Assembly (NCBI RefSeq): GCF_030547005.1
Contig: NZ_JAUOPN010000014.1
Span: 62,001-126,000, forward strand
DNA from: Maribacter sp. 1_MG-2023
GTDB taxonomy: Bacteria > Bacteroidota > Bacteroidia > Flavobacteriales > Flavobacteriaceae
Direction of reading: 5' to 3'
Length of the DNA: 64,000 bases
Shown: one piece after another, positions 52,121 through 63,574 of the stretch
Layout of the letters: every line of letters begins with the position of its first letter
Position numbering within the stretch: the stretch's first letter is position 1
Position numbers and translations under genes: made by a program
Notes under the pieces: generated by a model
The model's database searches: none
What the model was told of the DNA's origin: nothing
Seen by the model: the letters and a program-made list of their open reading frames with translations, nothing else

Positions 52121-52672
52121 ATGTCAGAAGTATTGGATAAAAAATGGTACGTTGTTAGAGCTGTCAGTGGTCAAGAGAATAAGATCAAAGGATACATTGA
52201 GAGTGAAGTGGAGCGTCATGGTTTCTCTGACTATTTAGAAGATGTTCTTGTTCCTACTGAAAAGGTTATTCAGATTAGAAATGGCAAGAAGATAAATAAA
52301 GAAAGAGTTTATTTTCCTGGTTATATCATGATCAAAGCTAATTTAGGTGGAGAGATGGTGCATATTATTAGATCTATTACTAATGTTATAGGTTTTTTAG
52401 GTGAAACCAAAGGGGGGGATCCTGTTCCGTTAAGAAAGAATGAAGTAAATAGAATGCTTGGTAAGGTAGATGAGCTGGCTGTTAATACGGATAGTGTTGC
52501 TATCCCGTTTGTTTTTGGTGAAACGGTAAAAGTAATTGATGGTCCTTTTAATGGCTTCAATGGTACTGTTGAGAAGATAAATGAAGAAAAACGTAAGCTT
52601 GAAGTTATGGTGAAAATTTTCGGAAGAAAAACACCATTAGAGCTTAGTTACATGCAAGTAGAGAAAGTATAA
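52121..52672 (+). CDS. nusG: Transcription termination/antitermination protein NusG
   Basis: 183 residues. The NGN domain begins KKWYVVRAVSGQENKIKGYI, and the KOW motif is seen at VKVIDGPFNGFNGTVEKINE. NusG links RNA polymerase with ribosomes and Rho. It is located with secE upstream and ribosomal protein genes downstream. Confidence 0.97.
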   Translation: MSEVLDKKWYVVRAVSGQENKIKGYIESEVERHGFSDYLEDVLVPTEKVIQIRNGKKINKERVYFPGYIMIKANLGGEMVHIIRSITNVIGFLGETKGGDPVPLRKNEVNRMLGKVDELAVNTDSVAIPFVFGETVKVIDGPFNGFNGTVEKINEEKRKLEVMVKIFGRKTPLELSYMQVEKV

Positions 52673-52703
52673 GTATTAGATTAAGTGTTACATACATATA
52701 ATT

Positions 52704-52733
52704 AAAGTAGTGTTGCTTCCGTAAACACACTTT
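52704..52733 (+). other. Bulged hairpin in the rplK leader
   Basis: AAAGTAGTGTT pairs with AACACACTTT except for one bulged A, around an eight-base loop, 18 bases before the rplK ATG. In other bacteria protein L1 binds the leader of the rplK-rplA message. I do not see the known L1-site consensus here. Confidence 0.35.
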
Positions 52734-52750
52734 CAATTTAATTTTAAACA

Positions 52751-53188
52751 ATGGCAAAAGAAATAGGTAAAGTAGTTAAACTACAAGTTAAGGGAGGTGC
52801 AGCGAATCCATCGCCACCGGTTGGACCTGCCTTAGGAGCTGCTGGTGTTAACATTATGGAATTCTGTAAGCAGTTTAATGCTCGTACACAGGATAAACCA
52901 GGTAAAATATTACCAGTTGTTATCACCGTTTACAAGGATAAGTCTTTCGACTTCGTTGTAAAAACTCCACCGGCGGCAATTCAGCTATTGGAAGCGGCTA
53001 AGATTAAAAAAGGATCTGGCGAACCTAACAGAGTAAAATTAGGTAGTGTTACCTGGGACCAAATCAAGGCAATTGCCGAAGATAAAATGGTTGACCTTAA
53101 CGCATTTACAGTAGAATCTGCTATGAGTATGATAGCTGGTACTGCACGTTCTATGGGTATGAAGGTAGCAGGAAAGAAACCTTTTTAA
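52751..53188 (+). CDS. rplK: 50S ribosomal protein uL11
   Basis: 145 residues. The N-terminal pattern [20 protein letters not shown] and the C-terminal RNA-binding [16 protein letters not shown] are typical. It forms the stalk base with uL10 and the GTPase centre rRNA. First of the four ribosomal genes here, followed by rplA after 18 bases. Confidence 0.98.
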   Translation: MAKEIGKVVKLQVKGGAANPSPPVGPALGAAGVNIMEFCKQFNARTQDKPGKILPVVITVYKDKSFDFVVKTPPAAIQLLEAAKIKKGSGEPNRVKLGSVTWDQIKAIAEDKMVDLNAFTVESAMSMIAGTARSMGMKVAGKKPF

Positions 53189-53206
53189 AATCTTAAAAGT
53201 AATTAA

Positions 53207-53896
53207 ATGGCAAAGTTAACTAAGAAGCAAAAAGAAGCGCATTCGAAAATAGAGAAAGATAAATTATACTCTGTTACTGAAGCTTCAGCTTTAATTAAAG
53301 AGATAACCAATACAAAATTTGACGCATCTGTAGATTTAGCGGTTCGTTTGGGTGTAGATCCAAGAAAAGCAAATCAAATGGTTCGTGGTGTGGTAACATT
53401 ACCTCACGGAACTGGTAAAGATGTTAAGGTTTTGGCTTTGGTAACACCAGACAAAGAAGCAGAGGCTCAAGAAGCAGGTGCTGATTATGTTGGGTTAGAT
53501 GAGTATTTGGAAAAAATAAAAGGCGGTTGGACAGATGTTGATGTTATCATCACTATGCCAAGTGTTATGGGTAAATTAGGTCCTTTAGGTCGAGTATTAG
53601 GGCCAAGAGGTTTAATGCCGAATCCAAAAACAGGAACTGTAACTATGGATGTAGCAAAAGCTGTATCTGAAGTAAAGGCAGGTAAAATAGATTTTAAAGT
53701 TGATAAAACTGGTATCGTACATGCTGCGATAGGTAAGGCTTCTTTTTCTGCTGATAAAATAGCGGATAATGCTAATGAGTTGTTAGACACTTTGAATAAG
53801 ATGAAGCCAACTGCGGCAAAAGGTGTTTATATGAAATCAATTTTCATGTCTAGCACAATGAGCCCTAGTTTGCAATTAGATCCAAAGTCAGTTTAA
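53207..53896 (+). CDS. rplA: 50S ribosomal protein uL1
   Basis: 229 residues. Motifs are [52 protein letters not shown] and [16 protein letters not shown]. It binds the 23S rRNA L1 arm and is a possible translational repressor of the rplK-rplA message. Confidence 0.98.
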   Translation: MAKLTKKQKEAHSKIEKDKLYSVTEASALIKEITNTKFDASVDLAVRLGVDPRKANQMVRGVVTLPHGTGKDVKVLALVTPDKEAEAQEAGADYVGLDEYLEKIKGGWTDVDVIITMPSVMGKLGPLGRVLGPRGLMPNPKTGTVTMDVAKAVSEVKAGKIDFKVDKTGIVHAAIGKASFSADKIADNANELLDTLNKMKPTAAKGVYMKSIFMSSTMSPSLQLDPKSV

Positions 53897-53921
53897 CAAC
53901 TGGTAGTTAAAAATTAAAAGT

Positions 53922-54437
53922 ATGACAAGAGAAGAAAAAGCAACGGTTATAAAAGATTTGACTACGCAGTTGGCAGATAGCACCACAATTTATGTGGCTG
54001 ATATTTCAGGTTTAGACGCAGGTACAACTTCTGATTTAAGAAGAGCTTGTTTCAAAGCTAATATTAGACTAGCTGTAGTTAAGAATACATTGCTTGCAAA
54101 AGCGATGGAAGCTTCTGAGAAAGAATTTGGTGAATTACCAGAGACATTAAAAGGGAATACTTCTCTTATGTTTTCTGATGTAGCCAATGCCCCTGCAAAA
54201 TTGATAAAGAATTTTAGAAAAAAATCTAAGAAACCTTTATTAAAGGGAGCTTTTGTTGAAGAAGCAATTTACATAGGTGATGAAAACTTGGATGCTTTAG
54301 TTAGCATTAAGTCTAAAGAAGAAATGATTGGCGAAATTATTGGATTGTTACAATCTCCAGCCAAGAATGTTATTTCTGGTCTTAAATCTGGTGGTGGAAA
54401 AATCGCTGGAATCCTTAAAACATTATCTGAAAGATAA
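53922..54437 (+). CDS. rplJ: 50S ribosomal protein uL10
   Basis: 171 residues. MTREEKATVIKDLTTQLADS and KANIRLAVVKNTLLAKAME, with a late EMIGEIIGLLQSPAKNVISG helix, fit uL10, the base of the L7/L12 stalk. In many bacteria uL10 with bL12 represses its own message. Confidence 0.96.
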   Translation: MTREEKATVIKDLTTQLADSTTIYVADISGLDAGTTSDLRRACFKANIRLAVVKNTLLAKAMEASEKEFGELPETLKGNTSLMFSDVANAPAKLIKNFRKKSKKPLLKGAFVEEAIYIGDENLDALVSIKSKEEMIGEIIGLLQSPAKNVISGLKSGGGKIAGILKTLSER

Positions 54438-54488
54438 GTACGCACAATAAACTAAGTATATTTTAAAAATTTTATTAAACGATAGAAA

Positions 54489-54866
54489 ATGGCAGATTTA
54501 AAAGATTTCGCAGAACAATTAGTTAACTTAACAGTTAAAGAAGTAAACGAGTTAGCTGATATATTAAAAGATGAATACGGTATTGAGCCTGCAGCAGCAG
54601 CAGTAGCAGTAGCTGCCGGTGGTGGTGGTGAAGCTGGTGAAGCAGCAGAAGAAAAAACTGAATTTGATGTAATTTTGAAAGCAGCAGGTGCTTCTAAATT
54701 AGCAGTTGTTAAATTGGTTAAAGAATTAACTGGTTTAGGTTTGAAAGATGCGAAAGATATCGTTGATAGCGCACCAAAAGCTGTTAAAGAAGCAGTTACT
54801 AAAGATGAGGCTGAAGGTATCAAAAAATCATTGGAAGAAGCTGGAGCAGAAGTTGAGCTTAAATAA
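54489..54866 (+). CDS. rplL: 50S ribosomal protein bL12 (L7/L12)
   Basis: 125 residues. The N-terminal dimer domain ([20 protein letters not shown]) is joined by an Ala/Gly hinge (54590-54645) to the C-terminal factor-binding domain [20 protein letters not shown]. Usual length. It is the last ribosomal gene before rpoB. Confidence 0.97.
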   Translation: MADLKDFAEQLVNLTVKEVNELADILKDEYGIEPAAAAVAVAAGGGGEAGEAAEEKTEFDVILKAAGASKLAVVKLVKELTGLGLKDAKDIVDSAPKAVKEAVTKDEAEGIKKSLEEAGAEVELK

Positions 54867-54891
54867 TAGCAACAACCATATTACTTTTGGT

Positions 54892-54924
54892 TTAGGTCTT
54901 TGCGCTTTTTGCGTTTAGACCTAA
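54892..54924 (+). other. Hairpin between rplL and rpoB
   Basis: TTAGGTCT (54892-54899) pairs with AGACCTAA (54917-54924); inside, CGC pairs with GCG around five T. It has the position of the rplL-rpoB attenuator/RNase III site of E. coli, where polymerase genes are expressed below ribosomal genes. There is no long T run, so partial termination or processing is more likely than full termination. Confidence 0.55.
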
Positions 54925-54998
54925 GCCATTTTATAGAATTAGGTATATTAAGAGGTATACTACTCATTTAGTACTCACGATCAAAACACTGTCCGTAG

Positions 54999-57900
54999 AT
55001 GTTCACAAATAATACTGAAAGAATAAGCTTCGCTTCCGCAAGAAACACACCGGATTACCCGGATTTCTTAGATATTCAGATTAAATCTTTCCAAGACTTT
55101 TTTCAACTAGAGACTAAATCAGATGAAAGAGGTAATGAAGGTCTTTATAATACCTTCATGGAAAACTTTCCAATCACTGATACTAGAAATCAGTTTGTAT
55201 TGGAATTTTTAGATTATTTCATAGATCCACCAAGATATTCTATTCAAGAATGTATCGAACGTGGTCTTACTTACAGCGTTCCTTTAAAAGCACGTTTAAA
55301 ATTGTATTGTACGGATCCTGAGCATGAGGATTTCGAAACAATTGTACAAGATGTGTATTTAGGTACGATTCCTTACATGACTCCAAGTGGTACTTTCGTT
55401 ATCAATGGTGCAGAAAGGGTTGTTGTTTCTCAGTTACACCGTTCTCCTGGTGTATTCTTTGGACAGTCTTTCCATGCGAATGGAACAAAATTATATTCTG
55501 CAAGAGTAATACCTTTTAAAGGTTCTTGGATAGAATTTGCTACCGATATTAATGGCGTTATGTATGCTTATATCGATAGAAAGAAAAAATTACCGGTTAC
55601 TACTTTGTTTAGAGCTATTGGCTTTGAGCGTGATAAAGATATATTAGAGATTTTCGACCTATCGGAAGAAGTAAAGGTTTCTAATGCCGGACTTAAAAAA
55701 GTACTTGGTCGTAAGTTAGCGGCTAGAGTTTTGAATACATGGCATGAAGATTTCGTTGATGAGGATACTGGTGAAGTAGTATCTATTGAACGTAATGAAA
55801 TTGTTCTAGATCGTGATACTATTTTAGAGAAAGAGCATATTGCAGAGATTATTGATGCAGATGTAAAGACTGTTCTTTTACATAAAGAAAATAATGCGCA
55901 ATCTGATTACGCAATTATCCATAATACATTACAAAAAGATCCAACGAACTCTGAAAAAGAAGCCGTTGAACACATCTATCGTCAATTACGTAACGCAGAG
56001 CCGCCAGATGAGGAAACAGCACGTGGTATTATTGATAAATTATTCTTTTCTGATCAACGTTACAACTTAGGTGAAGTTGGTCGTTATAGAATGAATAAGA
56101 AATTACAATTAGATATTGGTATGGACAAGCAAGTCTTGACCAAGATAGATATCATTACTATAATAAAATATTTAATTGAGTTAATTAACTCAAAAGCAGA
56201 GATTGATGATATTGACCACTTATCTAACCGTCGTGTTAGAACAGTAGGTGAGCAATTATCTTCTCAATTTGGTGTTGGTCTTGCGCGTATGGCAAGAACA
56301 ATTCGTGAGCGTATGAACGTTCGTGATAACGAAGTATTTACACCTATAGATTTGATTAATGCGAAGACATTGTCTTCTGTTATTAATTCTTTCTTTGGTA
56401 CGAATCAGTTATCTCAGTTTATGGATCAAACGAATCCACTAGCGGAGATTACGCATAAGAGAAGACTATCGGCATTAGGTCCAGGTGGTTTGTCTAGAGA
56501 GCGTGCTGGTTTCGAAGTACGTGATGTTCACTATACACATTATGGTCGTTTATGTCCTATTGAAACTCCTGAAGGTCCGAACATTGGTTTAATATCTTCA
56601 TTATCTGTGTTTGCGAAAGTAAACCCAATGGGCTTCTTAGAGACACCATATAGAAAAGTTACAGATTCTGTTGTTGATTATAAGAACTTTACTTATTTAA
56701 GTGCAGAGGAAGAAGAAGGAATGAAGATTGCGCAAGCGAACATTCCTATGAAAGAAGACGGTACAATTGATGCTGAAAAGGTTATTGCAAGAGAAGAAGG
56801 TGATTTCCCTGTTGTGGATCCATCAGAAATTCAATATACCGATGTTGCTCCTAATCAAATTGCATCTATTTCTGCATCTTTAATTCCTTTCTTGGAACAT
56901 GATGATGCGAACAGGGCTTTGATGGGATCAAACATGATGCGTCAGGCAGTTCCTTTATTGAAGCCACAATCACCGATTGTTGGTACAGGTTTAGAGCGTC
57001 AAGTTGCTTCAGATTCTAGAGTATTGATTAATGCAGAAGGTGATGGAGTTATAGAGTACGTAGATGCTCAGAAAGTTACTATCAAATATGATAGAACTGA
57101 TAATGAAAGATTAATCAGCTTTGAGGAAGATAGTAAAACCTATTTCTTAGTTAAGTTTAGAAAAACTAACCAAGGTACGAACATTAACCTAAAACCTATT
57201 GTACAAAAAGGAGATAGAGTTAAGAAAGGACAAGTTCTTTGTGAAGGTTATGCAACCGAAAAAGGAGAGTTGGCACTAGGTAGAAACTTAGTAGTAGCTT
57301 TTATGCCTTGGAAAGGGTATAACTTTGAGGATGCAATTGTAATTTCTGAAAAGGTTGTTCGTGAAGATATATTTACATCTATTCATGTAGATGAATATTC
57401 TTTAGATGTTAGAGATACTAAATTAGGAGCTGAAGAGCTTACGCATGATATACCAAATGTTTCTGAAGAGGCTACAAAAGACCTTGATGAAAATGGTATG
57501 ATTAGAATTGGTGCAGAGGTTAAGCCTGGTGATATTCTAATTGGTAAGATTACTCCAAAAGGAGAATCTGATCCAACTCCTGAAGAAAAATTATTACGTG
57601 CTATTTTTGGTGACAAAGCTGGTGATGTAAAAGATGCTTCTTTAAAAGCGTCGCCTTCTTTAAGGGGTGTTGTAATTGATAAGAAATTATTCTCTAGATC
57701 AGTAAAAGATAAGAGAAAACGTTCAGAAGATAAAGAAGAACTTTCTAAATTAGAATTAGAATACGAAGTAAAATTCCAAGAATTGAAAGATGTTCTTGTT
57801 GAGAAATTATTTACCATAGTTAATGGTAAAACTTCTCAAGGTGTTCTTAATGATTTAGGTGAAGAAGTATTACCTAAGGGTAAGAAGTATACAATGAAGA

Positions 57901-58808
57901 TGTTAAATTCTGTTGATGATTTCGCTCACTTAGTTGGTGGAAGCTGGACTACAGATAACGATACTAATTTATTAGTAGCAGATTTACTTCATAACTATAA
58001 AATTAAACTTAACGATTTACAAGGTAACTTGAGAAGAGATAAGTTTACAATATCTGTTGGGGATGAGTTACCAGCTGGTATTATGAAGTTGGCTAAAGTT
58101 TATATTGCTAAGAAGCGTAAGCTGAAAGTTGGTGATAAGATGGCAGGTAGACACGGTAACAAAGGTATTGTATCAAGAATAGTACGTCATGAAGACATGC
58201 CATTCTTAGAAGATGGAACTCCTGTTGATATCGTTCTTAATCCATTGGGTGTACCTTCTCGTATGAACATTGGTCAAATTTATGAAACCGTATTAGGTTG
58301 GGCAGGTCTTAAGCTTGGTAGAAAGTATGCAACACCGATTTTTGATGGTGCTACATTAGATCAAATTAATGCTTATACTGATGAAGCGGGTATTCCAAGA
58401 TTTGGACATACATACTTATATGATGGTGGTACGGGACAACGTTTTGATCAACCTGCAACAGTAGGTGTAATATATATGTTGAAACTTGGACACATGGTAG
58501 ATGATAAGATGCATGCACGTTCTATAGGACCATACTCATTAATTACACAACAACCATTGGGTGGTAAAGCTCAATTTGGTGGTCAGCGTTTTGGAGAGAT
58601 GGAAGTATGGGCACTTGAAGCATATGGTGCATCGGCAACTTTACGTGAGATTTTAACGGTTAAATCTGATGATGTTATCGGAAGAGCTAAAACCTATGAA
58701 TCTATCGTTAAAGGTGAAACTATGCCTGAGCCTGGTTTACCAGAATCTTTCAACGTTTTAATGCACGAACTTAAGGGATTAGGTTTGGATATTAGACTTG
58801 AGGAATAG
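54999..58808 (+). CDS. rpoB: DNA-directed RNA polymerase subunit beta
   Basis: 1269 residues, the usual length in this phylum. The rifampicin region reads [20 protein letters not shown], then [20 protein letters not shown]; the resistance-hotspot residues look wild type. Further motifs are [20 protein letters not shown] and [13 protein letters not shown], and the C-terminal [20 protein letters not shown]. It is transcribed with rpoC, 62 bases downstream. Confidence 0.98.
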   Translation: MFTNNTERISFASARNTPDYPDFLDIQIKSFQDFFQLETKSDERGNEGLYNTFMENFPITDTRNQFVLEFLDYFIDPPRYSIQECIERGLTYSVPLKARLKLYCTDPEHEDFETIVQDVYLGTIPYMTPSGTFVINGAERVVVSQLHRSPGVFFGQSFHANGTKLYSARVIPFKGSWIEFATDINGVMYAYIDRKKKLPVTTLFRAIGFERDKDILEIFDLSEEVKVSNAGLKKVLGRKLAARVLNTWHEDFVDEDTGEVVSIERNEIVLDRDTILEKEHIAEIIDADVKTVLLHKENNAQSDYAIIHNTLQKDPTNSEKEAVEHIYRQLRNAEPPDEETARGIIDKLFFSDQRYNLGEVGRYRMNKKLQLDIGMDKQVLTKIDIITIIKYLIELINSKAEIDDIDHLSNRRVRTVGEQLSSQFGVGLARMARTIRERMNVRDNEVFTPIDLINAKTLSSVINSFFGTNQLSQFMDQTNPLAEITHKRRLSALGPGGLSRERAGFEVRDVHYTHYGRLCPIETPEGPNIGLISSLSVFAKVNPMGFLETPYRKVTDSVVDYKNFTYLSAEEEEGMKIAQANIPMKEDGTIDAEKVIAREEGDFPVVDPSEIQYTDVAPNQIASISASLIPFLEHDDANRALMGSNMMRQAVPLLKPQSPIVGTGLERQVASDSRVLINAEGDGVIEYVDAQKVTIKYDRTDNERLISFEEDSKTYFLVKFRKTNQGTNINLKPIVQKGDRVKKGQVLCEGYATEKGELALGRNLVVAFMPWKGYNFEDAIVISEKVVREDIFTSIHVDEYSLDVRDTKLGAEELTHDIPNVSEEATKDLDENGMIRIGAEVKPGDILIGKITPKGESDPTPEEKLLRAIFGDKAGDVKDASLKASPSLRGVVIDKKLFSRSVKDKRKRSEDKEELSKLELEYEVKFQELKDVLVEKLFTIVNGKTSQGVLNDLGEEVLPKGKKYTMKMLNSVDDFAHLVGGSWTTDNDTNLLVADLLHNYKIKLNDLQGNLRRDKFTISVGDELPAGIMKLAKVYIAKKRKLKVGDKMAGRHGNKGIVSRIVRHEDMPFLEDGTPVDIVLNPLGVPSRMNIGQIYETVLGWAGLKLGRKYATPIFDGATLDQINAYTDEAGIPRFGHTYLYDGGTGQRFDQPATVGVIYMLKLGHMVDDKMHARSIGPYSLITQQPLGGKAQFGGQRFGEMEVWALEAYGASATLREILTVKSDDVIGRAKTYESIVKGETMPEPGLPESFNVLMHELKGLGLDIRLEE

Positions 58809-58870
58809 TTCAATATTTTATATTGAAGACTATTAAGTAAAACAAATTAAAACATTATCAGCACGCTATT

Positions 58871-61800
58871 ATGGCTAGAATAAAAGATAATAACCCAGTA
58901 AAAAGGTTCGATAAAATTTCAATAGGATTAGCTTCGCCAGAATCTATTTTGGCAGAGTCTAGAGGTGAAGTTTTAAAGCCTGAAACAATTAACTATAGAA
59001 CTCACAAACCAGAACGCGATGGTTTGTTCTGTGAGCGTATTTTTGGTCCTGTAAAGGATTACGAGTGTGCTTGTGGTAAATATAAGCGTATACGTTACCG
59101 TGGTATCGTATGTGACCGTTGTGGTGTAGAGGTTACTGAGAAAAAAGTACGTAGAGACCGTGTAGGTCATATTAACTTGGTAGTACCAGTTGCTCATATT
59201 TGGTATTTCCGTTCTTTACCGAACAAAATAGGATACTTATTAGGTTTGCCATCCAAGAAATTGGATATGATTATTTACTACGAGCGTTATGTAGTAATTC
59301 AACCAGGTATTGCTAAAGGTCCTGAAGGTGAAGAAATTCAAAAAATGGATTTCTTAACTGAAGAAGAGTATTTAAATATTATTGATACTATACCACAAGA
59401 GAATCAATATTTAGAAGATTCTGATCCTAACAAGTTCATAGCTAAAATGGGAGCAGAGTGTTTGATTGATTTATTAGGTAGAATAGATCTTAAAGAACTT
59501 TCTTTCGAGTTAAGACATAAAGCAAATACTGAAACGTCTAAGCAACGTAAAACTGAAGCTTTAAAACGTTTACAGGTTGTAGAGGCATTAAGAGAATCTC
59601 AAGAGAATAGAGAAAACGAGCCAGAGTGGATGATTATGAAGGTAATTCCGGTTATACCACCAGAATTGCGTCCATTAGTTCCATTAGATGGTGGTCGTTT
59701 TGCGACTTCAGATTTAAATGATCTTTATAGAAGGGTAATCATTCGTAATAACCGTCTTAAAAGATTAGTAGAGATAAAGGCGCCAGAGGTAATTTTACGT
59801 AATGAAAAACGTATGCTTCAGGAAGCTGTCGATTCTTTGTTTGATAACACAAGAAAGGCATCTGCTGTAAAAACTGAATCTAACAGACCATTAAAATCAC
59901 TTTCAGATTCATTAAAAGGTAAGCAAGGTCGTTTCCGTCAAAACTTACTTGGTAAGCGTGTTGATTATTCTGCACGTTCGGTAATTGTTGTTGGACCAGA
60001 ATTGAACTTGTTCGAATGTGGTCTTCCAAAAGATATGGCAGCTGAATTGTACAAACCTTTCGTAATTAGAAAACTAATTGAAAGAGGAATTGTAAAAACA
60101 GTTAAATCTGCGAAGAAAATTATAGATAAAAAAGAGCCTGTAGTTTGGGATATCTTAGAGAATGTATTGAAAGGTCACCCGGTATTATTAAACAGGGCTC
60201 CTACATTACACCGTTTAGGTATTCAAGCATTCCAACCTAAATTAATAGAAGGTAAAGCGATTCGTCTTCACCCATTAGCATGTACTGCATTTAATGCAGA
60301 TTTTGATGGGGATCAAATGGCGGTTCACTTACCATTAGGACCAGAAGCAATATTAGAAGCACAATTATTAATGCTTGCTTCTCAGAATATATTAAACCCT
60401 GCAAATGGTTCACCGATTACGGTTCCATCACAGGATATGGTCCTTGGTCTGTATTATATGACCAAGGAGCGTAAATCAACACCAGAAGTTCCAGTTAAAG
60501 GTGAAGGTTTAACTTTTTATTCAGCAGAAGAGGTTGAGATTGCTTTCAATGAAGGCATGGTAAACTTAAATGCGGGAATAAAGGTTAGAGCAAAAGATTT
60601 CAATGAAGAGGGTGAGTTGGTTAATCAAATTATACCTACAACTGTTGGTCGTGTATTATTTAATAATCACGTACCTGAAGCGGCTGGTTATATTAACCAG
60701 GTTTTAAATAAGAAAGCCTTAAGAAATATTATTGGAGATATTTTAGCAGTAACAAGTGTACCAGTTACAGCTGCATTCTTAGATAAGATTAAAACTATGG
60801 GTTATGAATTCGCTTTTAAAGGTGGATTGTCATTTAGTTTAGGGGATATTATTATTCCTGCTGAGAAGATGGATATGATTGGTGAAGCCAATGTTCAAGT
60901 TGACGGTATTATGGCCAACTATAACATGGGTCTTATAACTAATAATGAGAGATATAATCAAGTAATTGATGTTTGGACATCTACTAACGCTCAGTTAACA
61001 GAGTTGGCTATGAAACGTATCCGTGAGGATCAGCAAGGTTTCAACTCAGTGTATATGATGCTTGATTCTGGAGCTAGGGGTTCTAAGGAGCAAATTCGTC
61101 AGTTAACAGGTATGCGTGGTTTGATGGCTAAGCCTAAGAAATCTACTGCCGGTGGTGGTGAAATTATTGAAAACCCAATTCTTTCTAATTTTAAGGAAGG
61201 TCTTTCAATTCTTGAATACTTTATTTCTACTCACGGTGCTCGTAAGGGTCTTGCGGATACCGCTTTGAAAACGGCGGATGCAGGTTATCTAACTAGAAGA
61301 CTAGTTGATGTTTCTCAAGATGTTATTATTAACACTGAAGATTGTGAAACTTTGAGAGGTGTAGAAGTTCAGGCGCTTAAGAAGAATGAAGAGATAGTTG
61401 AAACTTTAGGCGAAAGAATTTTAGGTCGTGTTTCATTACATGATGTGTATAACCCAATGACTGAAGAGATAATTCTTCAGGCGGGTCAGCAAATTATGGA
61501 AGTTGATGTGAAAAGAGTTGAAGCTTCTCCGGTTGAAAAAATCGAAGTTCGTTCGGCACTTACATGTGAGGCTGATAAAGGAATATGTGCTAAATGTTAT
61601 GGTAGAAACCTTTCTACTAATAAGATGGTTCAAAGAGGTGAAGCTGTTGGTGTTGTTGCTGCCCAATCAATTGGGGAGCCAGGTACACAGCTTACACTTA
61701 GAACATTCCACGTAGGTGGTATTGCAGGTAACATTTCTGAAGATAATAAACTAGAAGTAAGATTCTCTGGTGTTGCTGAGATTGAGGATTTAAGAACGGT

Positions 61801-63169
61801 AACTGGAGAAGGTTCAGACGGTAAACCTGCTGAAATTGTAATCTCTAGAACTAGTGAAATAAAAGTAGTTGATGCTAAAACAGGTATTACTTTAAGTACA
61901 AGTAATATTCCTTACGGTTCTCAATTATTTATTGAAAACGGTGCTAAGGTTACTAAAGGTGATGTTATTTGTTCTTGGGATCCATATAACGGTGTTATCG
62001 TTTCAGAATTCCCAGGTAAGATCGCTTATGAGAATATTGAGCAAGGTGTAACTTACCAAGTTGAAATTGATGAGCAAACCGGTTTCCAAGAGAAAGTAAT
62101 TTCTGAATCTAGAAACAAGAAGTTGATTCCAACATTATTAATTCAAGATGCTAAAGGTGAAACATTACGTTCGTATAACCTACCTGTAGGTTCGCACATT
62201 ATGGTAGATGATGGCGATAAGATTAAAGAAGGTAAAATTTTGGTTAAAATTCCACGTAAATCTGCAAAAGCAGGTGATATTACTGGTGGTCTTCCAAGAG
62301 TTACTGAATTATTCGAAGCGAGAAATCCTTCAAACCCAGCTGTTGTATCTGAAATTGATGGTGTTGTTTCTTTTGGTAAGATTAAGAGAGGTAATAGAGA
62401 AATCATCATTGAGTCTAAATTAGGTGAGGTGAAGAAATATCTAGTGAAACTTTCTAACCAAATCTTAGTTCAAGAGAATGATTATGTAAGGGCTGGTATG
62501 CCGTTGTCAGATGGTTCAATTACTCCAGAAGATATCTTATCAATTAAAGGCCCTTCTGCTGTACAGCAGTACTTAGTAAACGAAGTTCAGGAAGTTTATA
62601 GACTTCAGGGTGTGAAAATTAACGATAAGCACTTCGAGGTAGTTGTTAGGCAAATGATGCGTAAAGTCAGAATTCAAGATCCAGGTGATACAATCTTCTT
62701 AGAGAATCAATTGATTCATAAAGATGATTTCATTAAGGAGAATGATGAAATCTTTGGTAAGAAAGTAGTTATGGAAGCAGGTGATTCTGATAACCTTAAG
62801 CCGGGTCAAATTGTAACTCCTAGAGAGTTGAGAGATGAAAATTCTTTATTGAGACGTGGTGATAAGACATTGGTTGAAGCAAGAGATGCTGTATCGGCAA
62901 CTGCGACTCCAATTCTACAAGGTATTACTAGAGCGTCGTTACAGACGAAATCATTTATATCTGCGGCATCGTTCCAAGAAACGACTAAAGTATTGAATGA
63001 AGCTGCTGTAAGTGGTAAGATTGATACATTAGAAGGTCTTAAGGAAAATGTAATCGTTGGTCATAAGATTCCGGCTGGTACGGGTATGAGAGACTACGAT
63101 AGCATTATTGTGGGATCGAAAGAAGAATATGATGAAATAATGGCCAGAAAAGAGGCATTAAGATTCTAA
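58871..63169 (+). CDS. rpoC: DNA-directed RNA polymerase subunit beta'
   Basis: 1432 residues. The first zinc site is [20 protein letters not shown]; the catalytic magnesium loop is NADFDGDQM; the second zinc site has [15 protein letters not shown]; the trigger-loop region follows with [19 protein letters not shown]. The split between rpoB and rpoC is normal. An intrinsic terminator follows. Confidence 0.98.
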   Translation: MARIKDNNPVKRFDKISIGLASPESILAESRGEVLKPETINYRTHKPERDGLFCERIFGPVKDYECACGKYKRIRYRGIVCDRCGVEVTEKKVRRDRVGHINLVVPVAHIWYFRSLPNKIGYLLGLPSKKLDMIIYYERYVVIQPGIAKGPEGEEIQKMDFLTEEEYLNIIDTIPQENQYLEDSDPNKFIAKMGAECLIDLLGRIDLKELSFELRHKANTETSKQRKTEALKRLQVVEALRESQENRENEPEWMIMKVIPVIPPELRPLVPLDGGRFATSDLNDLYRRVIIRNNRLKRLVEIKAPEVILRNEKRMLQEAVDSLFDNTRKASAVKTESNRPLKSLSDSLKGKQGRFRQNLLGKRVDYSARSVIVVGPELNLFECGLPKDMAAELYKPFVIRKLIERGIVKTVKSAKKIIDKKEPVVWDILENVLKGHPVLLNRAPTLHRLGIQAFQPKLIEGKAIRLHPLACTAFNADFDGDQMAVHLPLGPEAILEAQLLMLASQNILNPANGSPITVPSQDMVLGLYYMTKERKSTPEVPVKGEGLTFYSAEEVEIAFNEGMVNLNAGIKVRAKDFNEEGELVNQIIPTTVGRVLFNNHVPEAAGYINQVLNKKALRNIIGDILAVTSVPVTAAFLDKIKTMGYEFAFKGGLSFSLGDIIIPAEKMDMIGEANVQVDGIMANYNMGLITNNERYNQVIDVWTSTNAQLTELAMKRIREDQQGFNSVYMMLDSGARGSKEQIRQLTGMRGLMAKPKKSTAGGGEIIENPILSNFKEGLSILEYFISTHGARKGLADTALKTADAGYLTRRLVDVSQDVIINTEDCETLRGVEVQALKKNEEIVETLGERILGRVSLHDVYNPMTEEIILQAGQQIMEVDVKRVEASPVEKIEVRSALTCEADKGICAKCYGRNLSTNKMVQRGEAVGVVAAQSIGEPGTQLTLRTFHVGGIAGNISEDNKLEVRFSGVAEIEDLRTVTGEGSDGKPAEIVISRTSEIKVVDAKTGITLSTSNIPYGSQLFIENGAKVTKGDVICSWDPYNGVIVSEFPGKIAYENIEQGVTYQVEIDEQTGFQEKVISESRNKKLIPTLLIQDAKGETLRSYNLPVGSHIMVDDGDKIKEGKILVKIPRKSAKAGDITGGLPRVTELFEARNPSNPAVVSEIDGVVSFGKIKRGNREIIIESKLGEVKKYLVKLSNQILVQENDYVRAGMPLSDGSITPEDILSIKGPSAVQQYLVNEVQEVYRLQGVKINDKHFEVVVRQMMRKVRIQDPGDTIFLENQLIHKDDFIKENDEIFGKKVVMEAGDSDNLKPGQIVTPRELRDENSLLRRGDKTLVEARDAVSATATPILQGITRASLQTKSFISAASFQETTKVLNEAAVSGKIDTLEGLKENVIVGHKIPAGTGMRDYDSIIVGSKEEYDEIMARKEALRF

Positions 63170-63178
63170 TTTTATATT

Positions 63179-63211
63179 AACCCTCAAATTTTATTTGGGG
63201 GTTATTTTTTT
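63179..63211 (+). terminator. Intrinsic terminator after rpoC
   Basis: AACCCTCAAA pairs with TTTGGGGGTT (63179-63188 and 63194-63203, one T-G pair) around five bases, followed by a T run after one A. It ends the long tRNA-tuf-rpoC cluster. Confidence 0.85.
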
Positions 63212-63225
63212 AATAAAACTATAAT

Positions 63226-63540
63226 ATGAGTGACAATAATAATCCGAATCAAAAACAAATAAATATTGAATTGGATGAGAAGATGGCAGAAGGCATTTAT
63301 TCTAATTTGGCCATTATCAATCATTCAGTTTCTGAATTTGTAGTTGATTTCATAAGTATGATGCCTGGAGCCCCAAAGGCAAAGGTGAAGAGTAGAATTA
63401 TACTTACTCCGCAACATGCTAAGAAGTTTTTAAAAGCATTGAATGATAATGTACAGCGGTTTGAAAAAGCTAATGGTACTATAAAGGATTATGAACAACC
63501 TTCGATACCAATGAATTTTGGTCCGACTGGTGAAGCATAA
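63226..63540 (+). CDS. DUF3467 family protein
   Basis: 104 residues. INIELDEKMAEGIYSNLAII, then HSVSEFVVDFISMMPGAPKA and LTPQHAKKFLKALNDNVQRF, is the DUF3467 pattern, of unknown function. It is a small cytoplasmic protein frequently placed after rpoC in flavobacteria. A strong bidirectional terminator follows. Confidence 0.88.
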   Translation: MSDNNNPNQKQINIELDEKMAEGIYSNLAIINHSVSEFVVDFISMMPGAPKAKVKSRIILTPQHAKKFLKALNDNVQRFEKANGTIKDYEQPSIPMNFGPTGEA

Positions 63541-63574
63541 AAAAAGCCCAACTTTTAAAGTTGGGCTTTTTTTT
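63541..63574. terminator. Bidirectional terminator between the DUF3467 gene and prfC
   Basis: AAAAAGCCCAACTTT and AAAGTTGGGCTTTTT form a long near-perfect stem with A and T runs on the two sides, directly between two converging stop codons. Confidence 0.92.

Noticed and set aside
57383-57817. 144-codon open frame on the minus strand inside rpoB
   Set aside because: Antisense to conserved rpoB; Ser/Phe-rich composition typical of a shadow frame.
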